Positions 1-9,899 of a stretch of 64,000 nucleotides of DNA are shown one piece after another. Origin of the DNA: Chitinophaga sp. LS1 (GTDB taxonomy: Bacteria; Bacteroidota; Bacteroidia; Chitinophagales; Chitinophagaceae). The position numbers and the translations under genes are program-made. Numbering within the stretch: the first letter of the stretch is position 1; every line of letters starts with the position of its first letter. The stretch covers positions 124,001 through 188,000 of the forward strand of contig NZ_CP128362.1 in assembly GCF_034274695.1 (NCBI RefSeq), written 5' to 3'. The notes beneath the pieces were generated by a model. That model saw only the letters and a list, made by a program, of their open reading frames with translations. It was not told the DNA's origin and did no database searches.

Positions 1-34
1 AAAGGGCGCATGAATTAAATCAGCGCCCTTTTTT
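1..34. terminator. Rho-independent terminator hairpin at window edge
   Basis: A 9-bp inverted repeat (AAAGGGCGC at 1-9, GCGCCCTTT at 23-31) is followed by a T-run to 34. On the plus strand it would end a gene lying left of the window. It also lies just past the stop codon at 83 of the minus-strand locus, so it may act in both directions. The left side is cut by the window edge. Confidence 0.7.
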
Positions 35-82
35 GAAAATAGATTTCATGCCCGTTGGAGAATTCCCGTTTTCATGAATGCT

Positions 83-1135
83 TTATAACTTAAAGAAGAT
101 GTTGCGTTTGTATAACCAATAACACAATCCCCATTCTAACCCCAACGTCACAAAAGCTGATAATACTTTTATCGGAACAAAAATAGCCACTACCCCATTC
201 AACCACTGTCCACCCACCGTTTCAAAGAAGAGGTAAATGAAGATCGCATTCATACCTACTACCACTGCTACCCATGTATATTTGCTATGCTCCTTAATAT
301 CTATCCACCAATACAGGAATGCTAAGATCAATAATATCCATCCTACTGATGCTAATACAAATCCGGCTGTAGCAATTCTCTTAATGATCGGAGACAGTTC
401 AAACCAGTCTGCTGCAAAGCCCAGTATTAATCCTATTAAACCCGCGACGATTAAAATCATTGTCTTCTGCCCACCCGTGCGGGAGGTGGTTAACAACTTA
501 CCAGCCGCCATGCCCCACAAAGTATGTGCTGCCGTCGGAATGATATTGATCGCCACCCAGCCATCTGTATTTATTTTACCCATCAATACCGTATCCATGT
601 ATGCACCAAAATTGTGGTACTCTACAAACGGCTGTTCAAAACCCGGTACCAGGATCGTTCTGTACAATACATCATTGAGCATAATTAACAGGAACCCTAC
701 GATGATCTGTACCGTGAATGAATTACGGATAAACAAATAAGCAATGATACTCGTAAATGCCAGTTGTGTCAATACATTCCACAACTCCCACACCGGCCTG
801 CCCGCATAAATGCAATGCAAACCTACACCACAGATAAACAACTTCAGACTTCGTATTAATATATGTTTGAAGTTCTGTGCCCAACTTACCCCCTTCCGCA
901 ATTTGCTTTCATAAGAAATATACATCGCTGTTCCCGCCATAAACATAAACGCCGGCTGTACCAGGTCCCAGAAATGCAACCCATGCCATGGATGATGAAA
1001 AAACTGCGCTATAAAGGCATTCGGCGATACCTCATGCAAACTATCATACACCCTACAGCTCTCTCCTGCCAACAGGATCATGATGATACCCCGCATTACA
1101 TCAAGTGATAATAAACGTCCGGAAGATTTTATCAT
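83..1135 (-). CDS. DUF5009 / HGSNAT-like acyltransferase-family membrane protein
   Basis: A 350-residue polytopic inner-membrane protein with about ten hydrophobic segments. The N-terminus (RLLSLDVMRGIIMILL) is the hallmark 'S-x-D-x-x-R-G' opening of the heparan-alpha-glucosaminide N-acetyltransferase/DUF5009/YeiB-like families. It is followed by HHPWHGLHFWDLVQPAFMFM, which carries His and Asp residues typical of the family. Known relatives (NagX-like) sit in amino-sugar or glycan loci and are thought to move acyl groups across the membrane onto sugars. Here it is the last gene of the minus-strand locus, one base after the DUF4832 gene, so it is probably co-transcribed. The substrate is not readable from sequence. 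The family assignment is firm, the function is inferred. Confidence 0.8.
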   Translation of the reverse strand: MIKSSGRLLSLDVMRGIIMILLAGESCRVYDSLHEVSPNAFIAQFFHHPWHGLHFWDLVQPAFMFMAGTAMYISYESKLRKGVSWAQNFKHILIRSLKLFICGVGLHCIYAGRPVWELWNVLTQLAFTSIIAYLFIRNSFTVQIIVGFLLIMLNDVLYRTILVPGFEQPFVEYHNFGAYMDTVLMGKINTDGWVAINIIPTAAHTLWGMAAGKLLTTSRTGGQKTMILIVAGLIGLILGFAADWFELSPIIKRIATAGFVLASVGWILLILAFLYWWIDIKEHSKYTWVAVVVGMNAIFIYLFFETVGGQWLNGVVAIFVPIKVLSAFVTLGLEWGLCYWLYKRNIFFKL

Positions 1136-1136
1136 A

Positions 1137-2660
1137 TTATTGGATTGTGATCTTATGATTCAGGTTGTTGTAACCAGTCGTAGACTCCCAAACATTTTCA
1201 TTCGCCAGCCGAATACTATAAGCCGGCATATTGCGCAGCGAATTATAACCATCCGGTAAGTTCAGCAATACTTCATATGTGCCTGCTGTAATACCTGCAG
1301 GTAATTTAAAGGACTGTCTTAAAGTTACATCACCCGTCAGCCATTTGCGCACCTCTGTCGTGAATGTCAATGTATCTGTTTTCTTACTCTCTGTATTGCG
1401 CAACAACAATTGTACTGGCCGTGGATTGTAAGGTGCTGCATAACCCACATTCTGTAAATGTATGGTAACTGACAGCGAATCGGTAGTAGCTAATTTAGTT
1501 GGTAAGATAGCATCTTTCAACAACAGTCTGTATCCCAGTTTACGCTTGATATTATCTAAACATCCACCTGTTTGCCAGTCGTTATTCACATCTGCATTGT
1601 AATCAGCATTTAAGAAACTATAATGCATATCACTAAACTCCTGCTCTGCATGTCCTGAAGGTTCACAATCATTCTGCGGACTATAAGCATCGCTACAGGT
1701 CTCCCCCCCTACTACCACATACTTACTATCCATTGAGGTGTAATTCCGCATGGCTGTCGTTGCTTCTACCGGTGCGGATGAAGAACTGCCATAATCTGCA
1801 AAGGTGCCGTAATCATTTGCACTGGACAGGAAACAGTCATTGTGAAAACCAATCCTTGCCTTGTCGGTGCCTGTCGCAGCTTCATCTGCCGTCATGGCAC
1901 TGGAAGTCGGTAAAGCACTTACCCCATACACAAATTTCTGCTTTAACTGTGGCAAACGGATCTGCACCATTCTATCTGCAGGCAATGCATCCAGCATCGC
2001 TTTCAACACGTCTGATCTATCTGTCCAGTTATTATCCAGCAATTGCTTTTGCCCGTTGGAAGAAGCATCTCCAAAATAATCGGTATAAAAGTTCTCTCCC
2101 CACACTCCTATAAAACCTAACTGTACAGTGGCGATCACATCGGCATTTGCCTGTAATATTGGTTTTAACTGGCTGATATGATTCAATACCACACTCTTAG
2201 GCGCATCGCCATAAGGGGTACAGATCCAGCTTTCCGGACAACTACCTGCTGTTACACTAATCGTATAAGTAAACCTTGGTATCAGTTTCACACCTGCTGC
2301 ACGCGCAGTTGCGAAGTCTTTACTAAGATTCGTCAGAAATGTAGCAGGTAATGATTTACCTGTATACCCCGTCATAATAAAATACCGGAACACCAATGTG
2401 CTCATCACACTAAAACTACCGCCTGAAGGTGTCGCACCACTCTTGTAAGTAGCCAGCGTAGCAGCATCCAGTGCCGTAAAGTTATCCACAGTCGTCTCAG
2501 AATATCTATAAAAACCTCTTTCAGGATTCGGAAAATCTTCAGTACTCGCAGTATAGGTGATTGTCGTACTGTCTTTACCCACAGTATTATCTCCGCCGCT
2601 GGTCTTATCACAAGCTACAGCCAACAATATAAATGGGAATAATAAGCGTATCGCCCTCAT
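1137..2660 (-). CDS. DUF4874/DUF4832 domain lipoprotein
   Basis: The start is placed at the internal ATG (2660) because it begins a clean lipoprotein signal (MRAIRLLFPFILLAVACDK); an upstream in-frame ATG at 2702 would add 14 non-hydrophobic residues. After the lipobox cysteine, the segment ASTEDFPNPERGFYRYSE opens the DUF4874 domain (roughly residues 40-220). It is followed by a DUF4832 region with a C-terminal beta-rich part (roughly 330-507). Such proteins are common in Bacteroidota glycan loci and resemble TIM-barrel glycosidases with a beta-sandwich, but no activity is established to my knowledge. It is predicted to be anchored in the outer membrane. It may be the locus's unrecognised carbohydrate-active protein, which is an inference from context only. 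Confidence 0.8.
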   Translation of the reverse strand: MRAIRLLFPFILLAVACDKTSGGDNTVGKDSTTITYTASTEDFPNPERGFYRYSETTVDNFTALDAATLATYKSGATPSGGSFSVMSTLVFRYFIMTGYTGKSLPATFLTNLSKDFATARAAGVKLIPRFTYTISVTAGSCPESWICTPYGDAPKSVVLNHISQLKPILQANADVIATVQLGFIGVWGENFYTDYFGDASSNGQKQLLDNNWTDRSDVLKAMLDALPADRMVQIRLPQLKQKFVYGVSALPTSSAMTADEAATGTDKARIGFHNDCFLSSANDYGTFADYGSSSSAPVEATTAMRNYTSMDSKYVVVGGETCSDAYSPQNDCEPSGHAEQEFSDMHYSFLNADYNADVNNDWQTGGCLDNIKRKLGYRLLLKDAILPTKLATTDSLSVTIHLQNVGYAAPYNPRPVQLLLRNTESKKTDTLTFTTEVRKWLTGDVTLRQSFKLPAGITAGTYEVLLNLPDGYNSLRNMPAYSIRLANENVWESTTGYNNLNHKITIQ

Positions 2661-2744
2661 GAAATTATCTTTAATGTTAAACAAAAAGGGCAGGTCATGC
2701 AATGTATTGCCTCCCTGCCCCCTTTTACCAGCTACGGCAAAAAT

Positions 2745-3605
2745 TTATTCAAATGTGACTAAGACAGATGATTGCTTACCACCCGGTAAATCGCCCAGGG
2801 TAGCCGACCAATCACTCTTTGTCGCTTCGATACCAATTCTGAAGGCTGTGGTTGCAGCCAGACCTTTGAGTTTGGAACGGGACAACCGCATTTCAAACTT
2901 AAAGGTACTCCCATCCTGCGCGGTAGCACCTGTGGTATAAAACTCGGATGCACCTGAAGATGACCATGAAAATGCCTGCTGCGTGGCTCCTGCAAAGTTG
3001 AAAGCATCTAACCAACTCCCAAATACTGACCCTTCTAACAATACATCATAACCACCATCCGGGAAGGTACCAGTCAGTAAACCAGTGCCGCTGTTATTAT
3101 CTGTATCCATGTAGAAGTCGTAAATGTTGCCGGAATTCGCCACTGCATTTACTTCTAAATATATGTATATATAGTTCGCATCATAGTCAAACTTCGCTTT
3201 CTTAAAGTAGGTTTCTGATGCAGGCGGTGTAACTACATAGGTAGAAATTGTATCCCAGTCTGACAATGTATTATCATCCAGTTTTACAGGCGATGTCTTA
3301 GCTATGTTAATCACTGTTGATCCCTCGCTCACCTTACCTCCCTGTGTATATGCATACAAGGTAGGTACATACTTCCCTTTGCCGGGATACGTGTGCACCG
3401 GGCTTGCTTCTGTGGAGGAATCACCATCACCAAAATCCCATTTGTAGGAAGTGGCACCCGTTGTTTGATTGGTAAAGGTAACGTTGTTCCCGTCTACCGC
3501 TACTGCATAAAACACATCGGCGGTGGGGGTACTATCATCTTTCTTACAGGCTCCTGCTACTACCAGCAGTATCAGGGCTATCACGATATATTTATTGAAA
3601 CGCAT
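2745..3605 (-). CDS. PKD-domain surface glycan-binding-type lipoprotein
   Basis: A 286-residue lipoprotein (signal MRFNKYIVIALILLVVAGAC followed by KKDD). A PKD domain spans about residues 30-105 with the typical YKWDFGDGDSS motif. The remainder (about 110-286) looks like a CBM9/DOMON-type beta-sandwich: the stretch around DANYIYIYLEVNA and YDFYMDTDNNSGTG is characteristic. It lies directly after susD, the position usually held by SusE/SusF surface glycan-binding proteins, so a ligand-binding role outside the cell is likely. It is separated from the SusD gene by 18 bp, so it is probably in the same operon. The ligand is unknown. Confidence 0.75.
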   Translation of the reverse strand: MRFNKYIVIALILLVVAGACKKDDSTPTADVFYAVAVDGNNVTFTNQTTGATSYKWDFGDGDSSTEASPVHTYPGKGKYVPTLYAYTQGGKVSEGSTVINIAKTSPVKLDDNTLSDWDTISTYVVTPPASETYFKKAKFDYDANYIYIYLEVNAVANSGNIYDFYMDTDNNSGTGLLTGTFPDGGYDVLLEGSVFGSWLDAFNFAGATQQAFSWSSSGASEFYTTGATAQDGSTFKFEMRLSRSKLKGLAATTAFRIGIEATKSDWSATLGDLPGGKQSSVLVTFE

Positions 3606-3623
3606 GATATACGGCTTTAAGTG

Positions 3624-5132
3624 TTAAGGATTCTGTGTGCACAATGTATTTGTCTGCATCTCATCTATCGGAATATAATAGATGGTTTTGGTATTGTCCC
3701 AGTTGATGATCATATTATCATAATTGGTAGGCAATACTGACAGATTGATATCGGATTCTTTCAGACCCGGCAGGTGATACCCCCAGTAAGTACGGTTCAG
3801 TGACAACTTATTACGATATACATCAAATGTACGGTGACCTTCGAATGCCAGTTCTATACGTCTTTCTTTCAACACTACATCCAGGATAGTTTTCCCTGTA
3901 GGTACAGCAGTATACTGTGCATCTTCCAGACCACGGTTTTTACGGATCGTGTTCACATCATCCAGTGCTGCAGCTGTATTGCCAGCCTTCGCTTCGGCCT
4001 CTGCCCTGTTCAGGTACATTTCTGCCAGACGGAACAGAATAGGAGAACTTAAGGTTGGACTATTACCCTGACCGGAGAATTTGGAGATCATGTACATTTC
4101 AATACCATTCTTTTTAGAAACATTTCCATCTGCATCTGTGAACGGCACGATGTAATCCCAGCGTACATCTTCAGGATGGTCTGCCATGGTATCTCTCAAA
4201 GAAGTGGTGGCAAATTCCTCACCCCAGCCGGATGTACCATCTGTGTAGATCATAGATGCAATAGACGCTTTTTTATAATCGTCATTTGTCGTGAAAGCTA
4301 CACAGAAAATGGTCTCTGTACTGGAAGTTGCATTTGCAAACATAGAAGGGAATCCTGATGCCGTTTCCAGTGTAAAGCGGCCTGAATTGATCACCTGGTT
4401 CGCATAATATGTAGTGCTGTCCGTATTATCTTCGTAGAGGAATACTCTTGACAACAGTGCATATGCCGCTTCTTTGGAAGCATATTGCACACCACGTGAT
4501 GTATTCATCAGGCTAGCTCCCATTTCTGCATCGGAAATGATCTGTGCATATGTTTCTGCCACCGTTGACCTGGCTTTGGATGACGGTTCACTGGTAGAAG
4601 TCCGCAATATCACACCTGCGGAAGATGGATCCTGTGTATATGGTTTTGCATAAAAACGCGCCAGTCCGAGGGTCGCCCATGCACGCAGGAAGTAACATTC
4701 TCCAATCATCTGCTTCACCTCATCACTCGGATTGTCGATAGCTGATGCCGCTTCAAGCACGGTATTAGCATCACTAATGATCTTGTAAGACACATACCAG
4801 AAAAAACGGCTGTTCGTCTGGGTAGGTGTATGCGCCAGTGAAAAACTATAGTAAAAAGCATCTGTAGTAGTCTGCCCACATACAATGTCATCGCTGGCAA
4901 AATCATTCATCTGAAAATACTGGCGCAGGTACATATTGTTATCATCCGAACCACCGGCAAAATCCATGTGGTCCTTGAATAAAGCATAGGCTCCGTTTAG
5001 CGCATTTTTCATACCAGTTACAGTACTGGTCAGATCTTCTGTAGTGAGTGCATCACTTGGACTCACATCTTTCAGACAGCTGGCCAGAAAGACGGGTAAT
5101 GTAAGTATGATAAAGAAAAATCTTGTTCTCAT
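3624..5132 (-). CDS. RagB/SusD-family outer-membrane lipoprotein
   Basis: A 502-residue SusD homologue with a lipoprotein signal (MRTRFFFIILTLPVFLASC) and tetratricopeptide-like helices. The conserved C-terminal SusD block reads LFRLAEMYLNRAEAEAKAG, followed by LNTIRKNRG-like and LKERRIELAFEGHRTFDVYR motifs. SusD proteins cap the SusC porin and bind the oligomeric substrate at the cell surface. The gene begins 17 bp after the SusC stop, so the two are translated from one transcript. Length and motifs are full for the family. The substrate cannot be read from sequence. Confidence 0.95.
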   Translation of the reverse strand: MRTRFFFIILTLPVFLASCLKDVSPSDALTTEDLTSTVTGMKNALNGAYALFKDHMDFAGGSDDNNMYLRQYFQMNDFASDDIVCGQTTTDAFYYSFSLAHTPTQTNSRFFWYVSYKIISDANTVLEAASAIDNPSDEVKQMIGECYFLRAWATLGLARFYAKPYTQDPSSAGVILRTSTSEPSSKARSTVAETYAQIISDAEMGASLMNTSRGVQYASKEAAYALLSRVFLYEDNTDSTTYYANQVINSGRFTLETASGFPSMFANATSSTETIFCVAFTTNDDYKKASIASMIYTDGTSGWGEEFATTSLRDTMADHPEDVRWDYIVPFTDADGNVSKKNGIEMYMISKFSGQGNSPTLSSPILFRLAEMYLNRAEAEAKAGNTAAALDDVNTIRKNRGLEDAQYTAVPTGKTILDVVLKERRIELAFEGHRTFDVYRNKLSLNRTYWGYHLPGLKESDINLSVLPTNYDNMIINWDNTKTIYYIPIDEMQTNTLCTQNP

Positions 5133-5149
5133 GGCCTGATAGTTTTTAA

Positions 5150-8100
5150 CTAAAACCTGATGTTGATGTTAAACAGAAACTGGCGGTTGTTAGGATATTT
5201 GAAATCCGAAACACCCGGCATCACATAAGCACTGGAAGTGATGGATGTATTTGGATCCTGACCCAGGAACTTTGTAAACGTATAAACATTATCTGCTGTC
5301 AGGGATACCGTCACATCATTCAACAACCATTTTTTTACCAATGATTTAGGCAACTGATAAGCCAGTGCAATATTGCGGATAGACAGGAAGCTACCATCCT
5401 TCAGGAAACGGGTAGATGTTTCTGTAGAATTAGCCGCATTCTGTGGACTGGGTTCTGTCGCTACATCTCCTGGCTTAGTCCAGATCTTGTAACTGGATGG
5501 CAGCACAATCTGGTTGTAGTAAGGTTCATTACCATCATTTTCTACAAAGCGCAGAGAATTACTGAATACTTTGTTGCCAGTAATGAAATAAGTGTTCACA
5601 CTCAGGCTGAAGCCTTTGTATTTCCAGGTAGAAGACAGCCCCCCCTGCAGCTTAGGCAGCGCAGAACCTACTTCCTGATAAGTAGCGCTGGCATAGTCTG
5701 AAGTCGCTTCGCGGGAAGTTACTTTACCATTTGCATCATAGTTCACTACTTCCCACTGTGGTGCACCTGTTTCTTTGTTTACACCCAACCACTTAGGCAT
5801 ATAGAATTCATACAGGTTACCATCGTTGCGATAGATCTGTGAGATACTCCAGGTAGATTGTGTACGGGTAATGCTGCTAGGCAACTGGCGCAGTTTATTG
5901 GTATTGACGTTGATGCTGAAATCTGTGCTCCATTCAAAATCTTTTGAACGGATATTCACAGAATTGATGCCCAGTTCAATACCATTGTTCACCACCTGAC
6001 CTACGTTTTCCCAACGTTGTTCAAAACCAACTGACAACGGCTGAGATACCTGCAGCAGGAGGTTTTTAGTGATATTATTATAAGCATCGGCAGTGATGTT
6101 CAGGCGATTGTTGAGCACACTCAGGTCCACTCCTACGTTGATCTGCTGCTTGCTTTCCCATGTCAGGTTCGGACTTGGCAACTGTGATGGCGTTGCTGCG
6201 GTAGAACCATTATACTGACTGCTCAGCGAGTAGAGACCCAGGTAACGGGAAGAACCTATATCCTGAGTACCTGTTACACCGTAGCTGGCTCTCAGTTTCA
6301 GGTTATTCACAAATCTGGTATCCTTCATGAAATCTTCATTGCTGATAACCCAACCGGCAGATACTGCAGGGAAGGAACCATAACGCTTATTGGAAGGGAA
6401 TGCAGTAGATCCATCTATACGGAAAGATCCTGTCAGGAAGTACTTCTCTTTGTAACCATAACTCACCTGTGAGATCAGTGACTGGATGATAGACTGATCT
6501 GAGGAGCCATATACCATCTGTGTGTTAGACACCACATTCAATACCTGCAGACCTAAAGGTAATCCTCTACCTGATCCGCCCAGTACTTCTGTTTTGCTGT
6601 TTTCAATAGCCACACCGGCTAAACCAGTCAGGGAGTGATCACCAAATCTGAATTTGAACTTCAGGAGGTCATTTGAAACCAGACCATATCCAAGGGTACT
6701 GTATTCATAGAGATAGCCATCATTGTGATAAGCCACCGTTTCAGGAGAATAATAATCTTTCGATTTGGAATAGTTGACTGCACCACGGTTGCTGCTGGTA
6801 AAGGTTAACCATGGTGTGATGTTTACATTCAGTCCCAGGTCATAATTGACATCGAAACTTTTGTAAGGATGCGAAGAGTTCGCAACGGTATGTACAGGGT
6901 TTGTTTTATCCCTGGACCACCATTTGAATGTGGAGCTACCATCTACATATTTTGGAGATCCGTCGGCGTTATAGGGGTTATCCCATGGCATACCCAGATA
7001 TGCATAATACACATCTTCATAGTTATAGGATTTACCACTGGTACCACTGATATTAATATTGTTGGTTACAGCCACATCTTTCGTGAAATGGTAGGTAGAG
7101 TTTGCACGCAGGTTTACACGCTGGTAACCTGTGTTCATGAATGTACCTTTTTCATTGTAGTAAGTGAGGGCTGTATAATAGTCATTCTTTTCGGTGCTAC
7201 CGCTGGCAGCGATATAGATGTTCTGCATAGGCGCTGTGCTGAACATCGTATTTAACCAGCTGTAGTTCTGATCACGCAGGGTTTGCGGACGCTCACCGTA
7301 AAACTTGAGGATATCAATTTTATAGGAGTTGTTCGTAGTACCCGGAATGTAATCGCGGTAGTATTCTTTCTGGTGTTCATACAGTTGACTCCCAGTCATC
7401 ATCTTCATCTTACCAAAGTCTGGTTTACGAAGACCTGTGGTCACTTTTGCTTCGAACTGTGTTTTGCCCAGTTTTGCTCTTTTGGTCGTTACGATGATGA
7501 CACCTGCATTTGCCTGAGAACCATACATAGCAGTCGCACCTGCATCTTTCAGTACTGTTACGTTTTCCACATCGTTGGGATCGTAATTACCACCGATGAT
7601 GCCATCTACTACCACCAGTGGGCTCTGAGAGGCATTGACAGAAGAAACGCCACGCAGTCTGATTTCGGAAGCAGCACCAGGTGCGCCTGAGCTATTTACA
7701 ACCTGCAGACCAGCCACCTTACCCTGTAGCATACTACCTAGGTCATTGGTGGTCACGTCTTTCAGTTTCTCTGCGTTCACCACAGTCACCGCACTGGTCA
7801 GTTCACCTTTCTTCTTATCACTATAACCTACTACCACTACTTCGTTGAACTTTTTAGTATCTTCTTCCATCAGGATGTTGATACTGCCATGTACACCAGC
7901 AACCGGGTACTCTCTTGTAGCGAAGCCAATATTGCTGATGATCAATACATCAGATTTATTCAGATCACGGATGGTAAAACGACCCTCTCCATCAGATTGT
8001 GCACCTTTGCGGGAACCTTTTACCATGACAGTGGCACCGGGCAATGCAGCACCCTCTGCGGTAGTGACCCTGCCTGATACAGTAATAGTGGTATCAGCCA

Positions 8101-8485
8101 TCGACACTTCGGGAACAGGCGCAATACGGGCTTTGTGAATCACGAAGCTGTTGCCTTCCAGAGAATAAGCAACCTGTTGATTTTTAAGGCATAGGTCGAG
8201 CACATCCTGTACATTGGCATCTTTGACCTGAAAAGATACAGGGATTGTATTCGACAATACCTTTTCAGAATAAACAATAGATACTCCTGTCTGAGTGATG
8301 ATCTCAGCAAACACTTTTTGGAGCGGCGCTTCTTTTACCGTTAAGGTGACCTTCTGGGAATATCCTGCAGCACTAACGTGCAAACAGGTGACCAGAAGAG
8401 CTAGGGCGGTCAATTTCATAACCAGGCAAATTTTGGTTGATAGCCCGCGCACACAGCGGGCCATTACATTACAATCGAAATGCAT
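5150..8485 (-). CDS. SusC-family TonB-dependent transporter with STN domain
   Basis: A 1111-residue SusC/RagA-type outer-membrane transporter. In order it has a signal peptide, a secretin/TonB short N-terminal (STN) domain (about residues 45-115, LTVKEAPLQKVFAEI), a carboxypeptidase-D-like regulatory domain (about 130-205), a plug domain (GYSDKKKGELTSAVTVV, then PLVVVDGIIGG) and a beta-barrel ending in an aromatic-rich strand (FNINIRF). The STN domain is the part that contacts a FecR-type anti-sigma factor, which matches the FecR gene just upstream and the ECF sigma gene beyond it. This transporter is therefore probably both pore and signal sensor for its own locus. The start at 8485 is kept; an ATG at 8464 is also possible. 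Confidence 0.95.
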   Translation of the reverse strand: MHFDCNVMARCVRGLSTKICLVMKLTALALLVTCLHVSAAGYSQKVTLTVKEAPLQKVFAEIITQTGVSIVYSEKVLSNTIPVSFQVKDANVQDVLDLCLKNQQVAYSLEGNSFVIHKARIAPVPEVSMADTTITVSGRVTTAEGAALPGATVMVKGSRKGAQSDGEGRFTIRDLNKSDVLIISNIGFATREYPVAGVHGSINILMEEDTKKFNEVVVVGYSDKKKGELTSAVTVVNAEKLKDVTTNDLGSMLQGKVAGLQVVNSSGAPGAASEIRLRGVSSVNASQSPLVVVDGIIGGNYDPNDVENVTVLKDAGATAMYGSQANAGVIIVTTKRAKLGKTQFEAKVTTGLRKPDFGKMKMMTGSQLYEHQKEYYRDYIPGTTNNSYKIDILKFYGERPQTLRDQNYSWLNTMFSTAPMQNIYIAASGSTEKNDYYTALTYYNEKGTFMNTGYQRVNLRANSTYHFTKDVAVTNNINISGTSGKSYNYEDVYYAYLGMPWDNPYNADGSPKYVDGSSTFKWWSRDKTNPVHTVANSSHPYKSFDVNYDLGLNVNITPWLTFTSSNRGAVNYSKSKDYYSPETVAYHNDGYLYEYSTLGYGLVSNDLLKFKFRFGDHSLTGLAGVAIENSKTEVLGGSGRGLPLGLQVLNVVSNTQMVYGSSDQSIIQSLISQVSYGYKEKYFLTGSFRIDGSTAFPSNKRYGSFPAVSAGWVISNEDFMKDTRFVNNLKLRASYGVTGTQDIGSSRYLGLYSLSSQYNGSTAATPSQLPSPNLTWESKQQINVGVDLSVLNNRLNITADAYNNITKNLLLQVSQPLSVGFEQRWENVGQVVNNGIELGINSVNIRSKDFEWSTDFSINVNTNKLRQLPSSITRTQSTWSISQIYRNDGNLYEFYMPKWLGVNKETGAPQWEVVNYDANGKVTSREATSDYASATYQEVGSALPKLQGGLSSTWKYKGFSLSVNTYFITGNKVFSNSLRFVENDGNEPYYNQIVLPSSYKIWTKPGDVATEPSPQNAANSTETSTRFLKDGSFLSIRNIALAYQLPKSLVKKWLLNDVTVSLTADNVYTFTKFLGQDPNTSITSSAYVMPGVSDFKYPNNRQFLFNINIRF

Positions 8486-8551
8486 ACTTTTGTAGTGTTT
8501 GGTAGTACTTAAATGGTCTTACAGTGATTATTCAAGGAATGCCGGATAATT

Positions 8552-8582
8552 AAACCGGGGATGTTGCGAGCGTCTCCGGTTT
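8552..8582. promoter_or_regulatory. Hairpin in the 5' leader of the SusC gene
   Basis: AAACCGG (8552-8558) pairs with CCGGTTT (8576-8582) around a 17-nt loop, about 70-100 nt upstream of the SusC start. Seen as an inverted repeat only. A role in leader control or termination between fecR and susC is inference. Confidence 0.35.
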
Positions 8583-8635
8583 TTAAATAGGTATCCCTTT
8601 TAGCGGCTGCTTTTTAGTATTCTTCTGCTGCTTTT

Positions 8636-8698
8636 AAATTTTGGTCTATACTAAATTTTGGTTCAGATACCTTTCGGTAATAAGCTTTAAATTTTGGT
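8636..8698. repeat. Three direct copies of AAATTTTGGT between fecR and susC
   Basis: AAATTTTGGT occurs exactly at 8636-8645, 8653-8662 and 8689-8698 (start-to-start 17 and 36 bp), just downstream of the fecR stop in the susC leader. A fourth copy at 8428-8437 falls inside the SusC signal-peptide coding region. On the transcribed strand it reads ACCAAAATTT. It could be a regulator or sigma-factor binding repeat; no known regulator is recognised. Confidence 0.5.
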
Positions 8699-8706
8699 TT
8701 AATTGT

Positions 8707-9861
8707 TTACGGTAATACGATGACTTTTCTCCCTTCTAATTTTAAGTGATTATATCCGCTTGCTTCCAGCAAACGTAATACTGATGATAATTGCAGGTTT
8801 CTGCTGATTCCCCCTCCGTATAGTTCTGCGCTAGGTTTGGCAGTGTAAACAATCTCCACATCATACCAACGGGCGACTTCTCTAAGAATGGCTGGCAAAG
8901 CCGTGTTATTAAATACAAACACACCGTTTTTCCACGCGGTAACTTTTTTGATATCTGCGGGTCTGACTGTGATGGCATGATTATCATTGTCCATGACAGC
9001 CTGTTGACCGGGTTGCAGGGTTTGTAGTGTGTTTCCTTCTTTTACTCTGACACTACCGGAAATGAGGGTAGTATTGACGGTGGCTTCGTCGGCATAGGCC
9101 ATGACATCGAATCCGGTACCCAGTACCTGTATTTCCATACTGTCCCTTTGTGTGGAAGGTACTTTTACGAGAAAAGGATGTGTGGCGTTGGGTGCTACTT
9201 CGAAATAACCCTGGCCTTCCAGTTGCACGACGCGGGTAGCGCCGGTGAAAGCGGTTGGATACCGGAGGGTGGTAGCTGAGTTGAGCCATACTTTAGTTCC
9301 GTCGGGTAATACGATCTGGAATTGTCCTCCCCTTGGGGTAGATAGCTTATTATAATGTACAGTACCTGAGTTTGTTTGTGCTGTGTATAGTAATTGTCCG
9401 TTTTGCTGTTTGATGGATTGGTTGCCCTGGTGAATAGTTTGGTTGCCGGCGCTGTCTAAAGTAACGACGGTACCGTCTGCCAGGGTAAGGGTGGCTTTGT
9501 TGGAGCCGGGTGTTATGATTTTTTCGATCTTGCTGGCGACAGGTAAAGGTTGTGGTTTACGGGTGTGGCCAAGGTACCAGAAGGCGGAGCCTGCCAGTAA
9601 TAATAATACAGCAGCTGCTGCCAGGCGGCGGAAGTTGATGATCCGGCTGCGAGGGGGGATAAGCTGGCTGTATACGTTTTCGTAGTCTATGTCAGGAGCA
9701 GTAGACGCCGTATCAGCATAGCTGGCGAAAAGGCTGTTTAAGGTCTCTTCGTTTTGTTCGTTATTGATGTAGGTAAATAGCTCATCCAGCTCCTCGCGGG
9801 TGCAGGATCTGTTCACATAACGACCCAACAAATATTGTATTCTTGGCTGATGCTCTGGCAT
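8707..9861 (-). CDS. FecR-family anti-sigma factor (DUF4974)
   Basis: A 384-residue anti-sigma factor. The cytoplasmic N-terminal part (about 1-75, YLLGRYVNRSCTREELDELF) is the sigma-binding region. It is followed by one membrane helix (about 78-97, RRLAAAAVLLLLAGSAFWYL), a periplasmic FecR beta-domain (about 165-285, STPRGGQFQIVLPDGTKVWL) and a C-terminal DUF4974 domain (about 300-384) that receives the signal from the STN domain of a SusC protein. Both partners are present: the sigma gene at 11420-12007 and the STN-SusC at 5150-8485. Unusually, it is not next to the sigma gene: a phosphodiesterase gene and a strong terminator lie between. A promoter-like sequence sits just upstream, so it may be transcribed separately. 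Confidence 0.93.
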   Translation of the reverse strand: MPEHQPRIQYLLGRYVNRSCTREELDELFTYINNEQNEETLNSLFASYADTASTAPDIDYENVYSQLIPPRSRIINFRRLAAAAVLLLLAGSAFWYLGHTRKPQPLPVASKIEKIITPGSNKATLTLADGTVVTLDSAGNQTIHQGNQSIKQQNGQLLYTAQTNSGTVHYNKLSTPRGGQFQIVLPDGTKVWLNSATTLRYPTAFTGATRVVQLEGQGYFEVAPNATHPFLVKVPSTQRDSMEIQVLGTGFDVMAYADEATVNTTLISGSVRVKEGNTLQTLQPGQQAVMDNDNHAITVRPADIKKVTAWKNGVFVFNNTALPAILREVARWYDVEIVYTAKPSAELYGGGISRNLQLSSVLRLLEASGYNHLKLEGRKVIVLP

Positions 9862-9899
9862 ATAATATAAAGACGTGTGAAAAATCGGGAAGGACCGTG

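Noticed and set aside
83..1135. DUF5009 protein as NagX of the murein-sugar locus
   Set aside because: It is about 18 kb away and belongs to a different operon (directly after the DUF4832 gene), so only family resemblance remains.
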